NCBI GenBank assembly: GCA_014896485.1
Contig: JADBKH010000001.1
Coordinates: 1 to 64,000 of the forward strand
Direction of reading: 5' to 3'
Length of the DNA stretch: 64,000 nucleotides
Source: Bacillota bacterium
Lineage (GTDB): Bacteria; Bacillota; Bacilli; Bu12
Positions 1-6,848 of the stretch are shown piece by piece; positions within the stretch are counted from its first letter, which is position 1; the number at the start of each line of letters is the position of its first letter. The notes beneath the pieces were generated by a model, which was given only the letters and a program-made list of their open reading frames with translations, ran no database searches and was not told the DNA's origin. The translations under genes were made by a program, and so were the position numbers.

Positions 1-1176
1 TAAGAGGGAGAGGCTGTAGGTCACCATCAGAAAGCCGAAGGGGATGTAAGATATAAAATAGCGCATCCACCCAGCTGATGCCCCTTTGTACAACAATCCA
101 ATCTGTAGTACTGGAATGGCAGCTGCGCTTCCAAGAAGTAATGCCCCAAAAAGACGCGTTCGAGCCTTAAGGGAAAAGAGACTGATCAGCGTGAATGCGA
201 AGCCAAGCAGTACCACCGGGTAGAGTCGTACTTCATTGGCAACATAGACGAAGCTTCTTACCCAATTGCCTTGAAGGGTTTGTTGAATGCCCGATTGAGC
301 GGTCACGGTTTTCAGTTGGGCGGCATTTCCGTAGATGGAGTTCATGAAATAGAGGGGATCTCCCATTGTACTCCAGTTCCAAAACGCCCAACAGGTGGCA
401 ACATACCCCAACGGGCTGAGCCAGAGTAAGAGGATGCCAGCTGTCTGCTCCTCCTGGCTATACATCGGGGAAATCAAACGTTGGAGTTTTTTATCAGCGG
501 CATTTTTCTTTACTACCGGAAGTTGGACAGTAATCAGAATCACGGTTTCAACTACAGCCCAAATTACCACTTCGTAGCGAATGAGAAATCCCATGGCAAG
601 CCAGAGTGAAGAAAAAACCAGTGCCCGCAGATCACGAGAATCGATGTATGCGCACAAGTTGAAGAGGGATCCGAGAAGTGTGGCAATCATCATCACTTCA
701 GTCATACCGTTTGATGCATAAAAGGCCAGCACCGGGTTGGTTCCCAAGCTAATGAGAGCCAGCAGACGGACCCAACGAGGCAGGGAAAACTGAATCAACA
801 GCCGTGCTGCATAGTAGAGCATCACACTGCCAAATGCTGCGCTAATCAAATTTGCTGAGACGCCTTGGGTAGCCAAAGGGGGCCAGAGGAAATGGAGTGC
901 AACCAAAGGAAATTCCAGGAAACTTGGCAGTGGATTCCAGACAAAACCGATAGCTTCAAGATGGGGGTCACGCGAAAAGAGGACGTAAAATGCATTGGCT
1001 ACCCGTGAGAGCGCATCGCCAAGTATAAAATTGTGTAAAGCAAGCCATACGCCCAACCCCGCATAGAAAGTACCGAAGATCCCCGCATACAGGAGGGGTT
1101 CCATCTTCGTCGACCGTTTCTGCACTATTGTTCGAGAACCCAAGGAAAGCGTATCAATGAAGTAGGAAGCAGTCAT
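1..1176 (-). CDS. GT-C type membrane glycosyltransferase, C-terminus beyond window edge
   Basis: On the minus strand this frame stays open from an ATG at 1176 to the window edge, about 392 codons, so the C-terminus is missing. The protein is a series of hydrophobic segments. Its first external loop carries GDALSR and then FVWNPLPS, the layout of ArnT/PMT-type GT-C transferases, whose first-loop Asp helps bind a polyprenyl-phosphate sugar. The ATG overlaps the TGA of the upstream glycosyltransferase as ATGA, which suggests translational coupling. The likely role is adding a lipid-linked sugar to a surface glycan or protein outside the membrane; the acceptor is unknown. The open frame is seen directly; the family comes from motif and topology by eye. 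Confidence 0.72.
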   Translation of the reverse strand, partial: MTASYFIDTLSLGSRTIVQKRSTKMEPLLYAGIFGTFYAGLGVWLALHNFILGDALSRVANAFYVLFSRDPHLEAIGFVWNPLPSFLEFPLVALHFLWPPLATQGVSANLISAAFGSVMLYYAARLLIQFSLPRWVRLLALISLGTNPVLAFYASNGMTEVMMIATLLGSLFNLCAYIDSRDLRALVFSSLWLAMGFLIRYEVVIWAVVETVILITVQLPVVKKNAADKKLQRLISPMYSQEEQTAGILLLWLSPLGYVATCWAFWNWSTMGDPLYFMNSIYGNAAQLKTVTAQSGIQQTLQGNWVRSFVYVANEVRLYPVVLLGFAFTLISLFSLKARTRLFGALLLGSAAAIPVLQIGLLYKGASAGWMRYFISYIPFGFLMVTYSLSLL

Positions 1177-3959
1177 GATGCAGCGCGACCTGCGGAATCA
1201 GTTGTCCAGAACTCGCGCGCTAAGCCGTGTTCAGTCTTTTCCCAGTAGGACGGTTTCGTAGTCAACTGCCAAAGGGCACGCCAAGCAGCAACCGACATCA
1301 TGGACCAATAGATGACGGAAAAAAGAGAAGCGATAGCCAATTCCCAAAAATCGCGCCGTGCTGCAGCAAACAAGTTCAAATACGAGAAGAAGAAGCCTCC
1401 CCAGAGCATGTTGAATACGGAAATGAAATAGATCCATGGAGGAAACAAGAAGGTAATCCAACTGGGCTGCATTAGCCACCACAAAGAAGTGAGTCCCCAA
1501 AAGATAGGTGTTACTAAAAAGCTGAAAGGGGTACCGAAAAGGATGAGCTGTACTCCCCAAAATCCCCTTCCACCCATCTCTTTATAAAGGAGCAGGGGAT
1601 GGCGCATATGGACAAGCCACGTCTGCATATAGCCTTTGACCCATCGTGAGCGTTGGCGGATCCAGTTGAACCATTCGGAGTTTGCCTCTTCGTATGTTGT
1701 TGCGTCGACGATAACCGTCTTCCACCCCTTGCGGTGCAAGCGCATCCCCAAATCGGCATCTTCTGCGACATTGAAGGGATCCCAGGCACCTACCTCCCGT
1801 AGAACATCGGTGCGGAAATGATTCGATGTACCTCCGAGAGGGATGGGCATTTTCATCTGGTGCAACGCTGGGAGCATCCAATCGAACCACTGCAGGTATT
1901 CCGCGGTAAACCAGCGTGTGAGTAGATTTTGGCGCCGGTTGTAGTAGGCCAGTTTGGCCTGCACACAAGCTACGTCTGAAGGGGATTTGCGGAACGCAAT
2001 CACGGCTTTGAGCAACTCGTCAGCTTCCGGGATATCTTCGGCATCAAGGATGGTCGTATACGTGCCGCGGGCGAGTGCCAGTCCATAGTTGCATGCTTTT
2101 GGCTTCGTTTTTGGATCGGAGTCAGGGACGACAACAATCTCTATAAAATTGGGTAAACCGAGTGAGCGAGCAACTTCCAATGTGGCATGATCTGAGGCTT
2201 CGAGGAGAAGCTTTACATCAAGTCGGTCGTGCGGGTAATGCAACGCTTTTAACGCATCGGTTAGTGTAGGGAGAATCTCGGCTTCCTGATAAGCGGGCAC
2301 AAGTACGGTATAAACAGGTAGGGAAGACCAAGCCAGTTCCGCCAGTTCGATATCACTGATGGTCATGCCACTTCGGGCGCGAAAAGCCACTTGCCCCAAG
2401 CCGATCAGTTTGCCTATGCAGATGGCGAAAAAGAGGAGTTGGCTTACGATATTTGCCAACTGGAGCATTTCCCCAGTTCCCTGGACAATGGCTCCGCCTA
2501 CCATGACAGCGATCAAACCCACAAGTCCAGCGACCTGCATTTTTGACAAAGTCCGTGAGGCAGACTCCTCTGGATCGCGGCGCAGAAGGCCGAACCGCGC
2601 TTCCTCGGAAAAAGCATCACTGTAAATGTAGGTCAAGGCTGCTTCGACATCTCGAAAGCCGGTAACCAGCCTTTCTATCTTCCACCCCGTCGCTGAGGTG
2701 AGCAGATAGACTGCCTCTTCGTCTGTAGGGTCGACCATTGCGACTTGCATCTGTCCATGAGCCTGTTGGAGCGGTACGAGCAAATATTGTCGCCAAAAGG
2801 CATCTGGCATTGCCGCGAAGAGATGAGGATCCAACTTGTCACGCAAAGATCCCTCGTCTTTTTCTTCCACCAACTTGACCAGCGGAAAACCTGTCTGTTG
2901 AGACAGAATAAAGGCTACCTGCCAAGGATTGAGCAAATTCTTACTTAGTAAAATTTGCCCGATTCTCCCCCCTTGTTTTTGCTGCTGTTGTAAAGCTTGA
3001 TCGAGATCTTCGGGATGGATCAGCTTTGCTTCCAGCAACAATTCACCAAAGCGCTTTTGCTGTGTCTCAGGTGCTGAGAGCGACGATTGCGCAGCAGCGA
3101 TTTGCTCGGTTGAGGGGGAGATTGGCTCCGACACTTTGAAGGTTTTTTGCCAAAGCTGCTCAGAGAGGTATTCGCTTGGCCACCAACAAGGCAGATGTTT
3201 CCTCTCGATGGAAGCAAGCCACTCCAGCCAAGTCAAAAGATCGTTGCAGTCAGCAACAACTGGTTCAAGTGACCAGTTTTTCGTGGCTTCCAATGCTGCG
3301 AAAGTGGATTTTTGGGTTGGATCTGCTGACGCGACAATGACTTTTCTACCAGCTTGACAAAGCGGCAGCAGAAGATGTTCGAGTAGAAAATCAGCATTTC
3401 CCTCGGCAAAGAGCAGCTTGATTTGATCGACGATTGGTTTTGCCGCTGCGGAGTCAGGTGCTGGCAAAAAGCAAAGCGGATAGCCGGTATGATATGCGGC
3501 TACCCTGGCTATCGCCGTTCCTTTCAACCCGATTTCTTGCATTAAGGCAATAGCCAAAGGCTGCTGTGTCTTTGTGACAATTTCCAATCCGTGACGTAGT
3601 TCTTGTGTTGTGACAAGGCCGGACTTGTGCAGCAATTCTCCCAGAGGCAATAAGGGCCGTTGTTCAGAGGCAGCCCAAACGCGTGCAAGTGTAGCTTCAA
3701 ATTCATCCTGTTCAACAGGCCACAGAGTGACATTGTCTATTCCATCCGCTTTCAATTTTTGCTGAATGGTTTCGATGCGATCCGCGACGACAGCCAGGTG
3801 GATACCGCTGTCAGTCTTGCGAAAAGGAAATATCCCCCAGCTTTGTGCCTCGACATACGAAAAACGTCGGGCCAAGAGAGGATCGATAGGATCCTGTACG
3901 AGAAAATCAGGAGCATGCATCGATGGATGGAGCAGTATCTGCTGAGATTTTGTCACCAA
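1173..3959 (-). CDS. Family-2 glycosyltransferase with N-terminal MshEN (GspE-N type) domains
   Basis: This 928-residue protein has two parts. The N-terminal half contains two GspE-N/MshEN-like segments, at about residues 101-165 and 301-362; the second reads FGELLLEAKLI...RIGQILLSKNLL. MshEN domains bind cyclic di-GMP in several known ATPases. The C-terminal half is a processive-type GT2 enzyme: a membrane segment near 475-525, the sugar-nucleotide domain from about 548, DAED at 639-642, EDAD at 733-736, the QxxRW signature (QRSRW, 769-773) and several C-terminal membrane spans. It probably makes or exports a surface polysaccharide under cyclic di-GMP control; that control is inferred. The start is a TTG at 3959, or a GTG one codon later, behind a purine-rich stretch. 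It lies between a small membrane gene and a GT-C gene in one operon. Confidence 0.85.
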   Translation of the reverse strand: MVTKSQQILLHPSMHAPDFLVQDPIDPLLARRFSYVEAQSWGIFPFRKTDSGIHLAVVADRIETIQQKLKADGIDNVTLWPVEQDEFEATLARVWAASEQRPLLPLGELLHKSGLVTTQELRHGLEIVTKTQQPLAIALMQEIGLKGTAIARVAAYHTGYPLCFLPAPDSAAAKPIVDQIKLLFAEGNADFLLEHLLLPLCQAGRKVIVASADPTQKSTFAALEATKNWSLEPVVADCNDLLTWLEWLASIERKHLPCWWPSEYLSEQLWQKTFKVSEPISPSTEQIAAAQSSLSAPETQQKRFGELLLEAKLIHPEDLDQALQQQQKQGGRIGQILLSKNLLNPWQVAFILSQQTGFPLVKLVEEKDEGSLRDKLDPHLFAAMPDAFWRQYLLVPLQQAHGQMQVAMVDPTDEEAVYLLTSATGWKIERLVTGFRDVEAALTYIYSDAFSEEARFGLLRRDPEESASRTLSKMQVAGLVGLIAVMVGGAIVQGTGEMLQLANIVSQLLFFAICIGKLIGLGQVAFRARSGMTISDIELAELAWSSLPVYTVLVPAYQEAEILPTLTDALKALHYPHDRLDVKLLLEASDHATLEVARSLGLPNFIEIVVVPDSDPKTKPKACNYGLALARGTYTTILDAEDIPEADELLKAVIAFRKSPSDVACVQAKLAYYNRRQNLLTRWFTAEYLQWFDWMLPALHQMKMPIPLGGTSNHFRTDVLREVGAWDPFNVAEDADLGMRLHRKGWKTVIVDATTYEEANSEWFNWIRQRSRWVKGYMQTWLVHMRHPLLLYKEMGGRGFWGVQLILFGTPFSFLVTPIFWGLTSLWWLMQPSWITFLFPPWIYFISVFNMLWGGFFFSYLNLFAAARRDFWELAIASLFSVIYWSMMSVAAWRALWQLTTKPSYWEKTEHGLAREFWTTDSAGRAAS

Positions 3960-3965
3960 ATGGAT

Positions 3966-4253
3966 TCATTCTTCTCTCTTTGTAGATCTCGATGACAGGG
4001 TTGGTTCGGTTCCCTGTGACCAACATCGTTTTATCATCCTCTGTCGAAATTGAAATAAGCGGGTCATAAGAAGAAGAAAAACAAAAAGAAGAGGAAACAG
4101 CAGGAGTGGAAATGTAAAGAAAAGAAAATAGAAGCCCCCCGTTGCAACCAGAACGAGCGCAACAATACACAAGGCCCACAACTCGGTAACGAGATGCCGA
4201 ACAAAAGCCACTACTGATTCCTCGCGGTTTTCCGAGTGGTTATGGGGGACCAT
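3966..4253 (-). CDS. Small membrane protein of the glycan operon
   Basis: Up to 95 residues with two adjacent hydrophobic segments (around residues 30-44 and 46-64) and a basic, Arg-rich C-terminus, so it is probably a small inner-membrane protein. No family was recognised. It is the first gene behind the promoter at 4379-4408 and ends a few bases before the glycosyltransferase start, so it probably serves the same pathway, perhaps as an accessory of the transferase. The start is uncertain. ATG 4253 has an SD-like AAGG abutting it, with no spacer. A GTG at 4211 with AGGA about eight bases upstream would give 81 residues and keep both membrane spans. Confidence 0.55.
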   Translation of the reverse strand: MVPHNHSENREESVVAFVRHLVTELWALCIVALVLVATGGFYFLFFTFPLLLFPLLFVFLLLMTRLFQFRQRMIKRCWSQGTEPTLSSRSTKREE

Positions 4254-4378
4254 CCTTCATTCATTGCTTCGGCTTATCCCCCTTATTTCACCATTTGATC
4301 GATGTATATCCGAAGTAATCTTCTTGGAAGGGAGGGACTTTTTTTGGCGTGGCTACTTTTGCAAAGAGAATCATGTCG

Positions 4379-4408
4379 AATATAAGTTCTGATTTGGATA
4401 GTTGTCAA
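4379..4408 (-). promoter_or_regulatory. Sigma-A-type promoter of the glycan operon
   Basis: On the minus strand TTGACA (4403-4408) is followed after 18 bases by TATATT (4379-4384), a near-consensus housekeeping promoter. It leaves a leader of roughly 115 bases before the first gene. GGGGGA in the leader (about 4285-4290) can pair with TCCCCC just inside that gene, which could hide the start site. I see no cyclic di-GMP riboswitch core. Confidence 0.6.
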
Positions 4409-4446
4409 TAGAGAAAAGATACTACACTCTGCGGATTGGAGAAGCC

Positions 4447-5425
4447 TTACCGGGTCAGCTGGCCGCCGCCGACATCGATGAGGCGCAGCACTTTGACCTC
4501 CTGGCCATTGTCGGCGTGGTTGTAGACCAGGTACGTTTCCCCGTCTTTGGAGACTTCTGTTTCATAGGCAAGCACCTCATGGGCCTGGTCGGAGGTCGTC
4601 ACGACGACCAAGCGGCTTCTACCCAATTGCAGCTGATGGTTCAACTGGGCGCGGGCCTGGGCGACTGTCCGCTTTGGCGGTGCAAGGTGACGGGTGTGGT
4701 GGTTCGTAAAGTAGGATCGAGCATCGAAGGCCAGCACTTCGCCATTGTCCAGGCCAATGGAAAGTTTGACCATGTCGGGGTAGATCAGTGCACCAGAGAT
4801 GCGGGGGACCGCTTGGACAATGAGACTGTTGCCGTTGTGCAAGCTATAGATGATCTGAAAGCCGTGGAAGCCGACGCGATCCAGAAAAGTTTCGGCACGG
4901 CGTTTGGCCTTTTCTTCATCCCATGTGGCACGGGCGGCGTTGCGATCGGATTGGTAGAGGACGACGTGCCCACCGGTTTGGCTGACATCGACCAGTCCGC
5001 TCTCATTGGAGCCACGGACCGAAACGTCATAGGCGCGCAGGGGGCCTACGACGGTACTGATCACATTGGCTTCCTGGATATTGCAGCCGCTGAGTGTGAC
5101 AAAGGGTGGGCAGGCCCGCGATCGATTGGTTGGCCGCAAAGAGGACGTCGAGGGGTGTCTGTGCTGCGCGGGCCACTTCGGGTGCACGTGCCGAGGTCAG
5201 GCTCAGCGCCTGTACCTCACCGGCAGGGTCCGCCGAAATGCTTGCCTTGCCCAGGTTGAGATCGACATCTTCCACGTTGCTCAGCTGTGTATAGAAGGCA
5301 CTTTGGTAGAGCGTCTCCAAGGCGCGTTCCTCCTGTTTGGCGGTTCTTCAGCCACTGTAGGCCCATCCGCTGCAAGCGAACAGAGCGGTTGCCAAGATGC
5401 CGATCACGCCGGACTGCCAACGCAT
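4447..5425 (-). pseudogene. ypeB: ypeB, decayed germination protein gene
   Basis: YpeB normally has about 450 residues and is needed to place and stabilise SleB in the spore. Here a well-placed ATG at 5425 (SD GGAGG) opens a membrane anchor, but codon 26 is TGA (5348-5350) where the context and family suggest Trp. Reading past it, the N-terminal domain continues in the same frame to about 5110 (ETLYQSAFY to SIAGLPTL). The C-terminal PepSY-type part, recognisable to its end (DNGEVLAFDARSYFTNHH), lies in another frame from about 5105 to 4447. Compared from memory with B. subtilis YpeB, roughly 110-150 middle codons are missing at the junction. A nonsense change plus an out-of-frame deletion makes a functional full-length protein unlikely. 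The gene follows sleB by about 30 bases, as in Bacillus. Confidence 0.75.
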
Positions 5426-5454
5426 CCCTCGGTCCTCCCCACACCATTTTTGGT

Positions 5455-5925
5455 TTAGTGGGCAAAAAGATGGTGCCCGATCTGGCGAATGACGGGTCGG
5501 GACCTAATCCAGCTGCTGCCGACCTTGGATGGATCCCAAAAATAAAGGCCGCCGAAGGTAGGATCCCACCCTGCCAGGGCGCTGATCGCAGCACGCTGCT
5601 CTTGCGGGTTGGGGGTGCGGCTCCAGAAGAGGCCGCTTTGAAGAGGTTCGAAGGCGCCGGGCTGAAAGATCACCCCAGCCAGCGTGTTTGGGAAGGCGGC
5701 ATTGTGCACGCGATTGAGCACCACCGCGCCAACTGCCACTTGACCTTCAAACGGTTCTCCGCGCGCCTCTGCAGCAATCAGGCGGGCGAGCAGGTTGGTG
5801 TCATCCGAAGGAGAAGGGGCGCTGTAGGCGTCCTGCTGCGAAAACAGCAGCGAAATGCCGAACACGCCGGCGGCCAAAGAGAGCCTTTTCGCCCATTGTC
5901 GGAGCCGAAGGGGATCTGTAAACAC
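5455..5925 (-). CDS. sleB: Spore cortex-lytic enzyme SleB, short form
   Basis: 156 residues. An N-terminal hydrophobic segment (about 15-35) ending near AYSA looks like a secretion signal. The SleB/CwlJ hydrolase domain follows, with AAEARGE (Glu53 as the expected catalytic acid), GAVVLNRV and the family ending WIRSRPVIRQIGHHLF. SleB is a lytic transglycosylase that degrades cortex containing muramic-delta-lactam during germination. The N-terminal peptidoglycan-binding domain of B. subtilis SleB is absent, so this is a short form. The GTG start at 5925 has AGGAGG nine bases upstream. The next gene is the broken ypeB, so the usual partner may be lost. A sigma-G-like promoter lies just upstream. 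Confidence 0.88.
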   Translation of the reverse strand: MFTDPLRLRQWAKRLSLAAGVFGISLLFSQQDAYSAPSPSDDTNLLARLIAAEARGEPFEGQVAVGAVVLNRVHNAAFPNTLAGVIFQPGAFEPLQSGLFWSRTPNPQEQRAAISALAGWDPTFGGLYFWDPSKVGSSWIRSRPVIRQIGHHLFAH

Positions 5926-5944
5926 CGCATTTCCTCCTGCGGCC

Positions 5945-5973
5945 TATTCTGTCAAAGGTCGTCCCTGGTATAC
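5945..5973 (-). promoter_or_regulatory. Sigma-G-like forespore promoter for sleB
   Basis: On the minus strand GTATA (5969-5973) is followed after 17 bases by CAGAATA (5945-5951). This fits the remembered sigma-G pattern (GHATR, 17-18 bases, CATnHTA) at all but one position. sleB-ypeB is forespore-expressed in B. subtilis, so position and pattern agree. Confidence 0.45.
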
Positions 5974-6027
5974 GCGCCCAATCCATCGGAACACCGGGCG
6001 CATAGGGTAGGTCGGGAGGGATGCAAG

Positions 6028-6405
6028 ATGGTCGAAGAAGAAGGGATGCGCTATCCAAAGCCACCGGAAGGGGAAGGCTGGTACTATACGGTACAGCCCG
6101 GTGATTCGATGTACGCCATCGCGCTGCGCTTTGGCATCGATCTGCAGGCACTGATCGCCGCCAATCCCCAGGTGAAAGATCCCGATCTCATTTACCCGGG
6201 GCAGGTGCTGCTCATTCCGTTTCCCCAGCCGTCGGGATGCAGTGGCTATCTCTACCGTGTGCGCAGCGGAGATACCCTGTATAAAATTGCAAAGCGTTTC
6301 GGAATTCCGTTGCGCCGCCTGATCGCTGCCAATCCCCAAATCAAGGATCCCGACAAGATCTACCCTGGACAGAAGATCTGCGTGCCGGTAGCGGTAGAAG
6401 AATGA
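6028..6405 (+). CDS. Two-LysM protein without signal peptide, probably spore-coat associated
   Basis: 125 residues made almost entirely of two LysM repeats, at about 20-65 (YTVQPGDSMYAIALRFGI) and 75-119 (YRVRSGDTLYKIAKRFGI), each ending in a YPGQ motif. LysM domains bind N-acetylglucosamine in peptidoglycan or cortex. There is no signal peptide or membrane segment. In spore formers such short cytosolic LysM proteins are typically coat or cortex-interface proteins of the SafA type; that role is inferred from this and from the neighbouring sleB. The start at 6028 is supported by GGGAGGG about seven bases upstream. Confidence 0.75.
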   Translation: MVEEEGMRYPKPPEGEGWYYTVQPGDSMYAIALRFGIDLQALIAANPQVKDPDLIYPGQVLLIPFPQPSGCSGYLYRVRSGDTLYKIAKRFGIPLRRLIAANPQIKDPDKIYPGQKICVPVAVEE

Positions 6406-6415
6406 GCGGTTAGCA

Positions 6416-6443
6416 TTGCATTTTTTCCAGTTTGTTCTATGAT
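6416..6443 (+). promoter_or_regulatory. Possible sigma-A promoter for csrA-mcp
   Basis: TTGCAT (6416-6421), 16 bases, then TATGAT (6438-6443). It lies in the only gap upstream of csrA. The match is moderate. Confidence 0.35.
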
Positions 6444-6509
6444 GCTCTTGACTTGTGCCAAAAGCGCGGTCTGTGGGGCGGTTTATGGCGCCGAAATGAG
6501 GTGCGTCTC

Positions 6510-6797
6510 TTGCTCGTCTTGACGCGTAAGGCCAACCAGTCGATCATTATTGGGGAAGATATTGTGGTGACGGTCATCGCCGTCGAAGGTGATGCGGTCA
6601 AAATTGGAATCGATGCGCCCAAAGATGTCTCGGTCTTTCGGCGCGAGGTCTATGAGACGCTGCAGCGGACGACATCGGACAAGCCTGACGAGGGAGAAGG
6701 AGGGGATGTTGTGCAAGAAGCGCTGCGCAAGCTCGATGCACATGCACCCCCTTCCAGGAAAATGTCCGAACAGCGCCGCCGTAGACGTCAGTCCTGA
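6510..6797 (+). CDS. csrA: Carbon storage/translation regulator CsrA
   Basis: The family start LLVLTRKANQSIIIG is clear. The best start is TTG 6510 with GAGGTG about seven bases upstream, giving 95 residues with the usual 60-70 residue CsrA fold and a longer, basic C-terminal tail ending in a run of Arg. CsrA binds GGA motifs in mRNA leaders and blocks ribosomes. In B. subtilis its main target is flagellin mRNA and FliW is its antagonist. No fliW is present in this window, and csrA sits before a chemoreceptor gene rather than beside fliW and hag. GGA sites in the hag leader here suggest the same target. Confidence 0.93.
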   Translation: MLVLTRKANQSIIIGEDIVVTVIAVEGDAVKIGIDAPKDVSVFRREVYETLQRTTSDKPDEGEGGDVVQEALRKLDAHAPPSRKMSEQRRRRRQS

Positions 6798-6848
6798 AGC
6801 AAGGAAGCGACTTTCCCACGGGAAGAGCATGGCAAAGGAGCGCTCCGC

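Noticed and set aside
4259-4372. Cyclic di-GMP riboswitch in the glycan-operon leader
   Set aside because: Attractive given the MshEN domain, but no class I or II core sequence is present.
6448-6453. TTGACT as -35 box for csrA
   Set aside because: No acceptable -10 box at 16-18 bases; TTGCAT/TATGAT just upstream is better.
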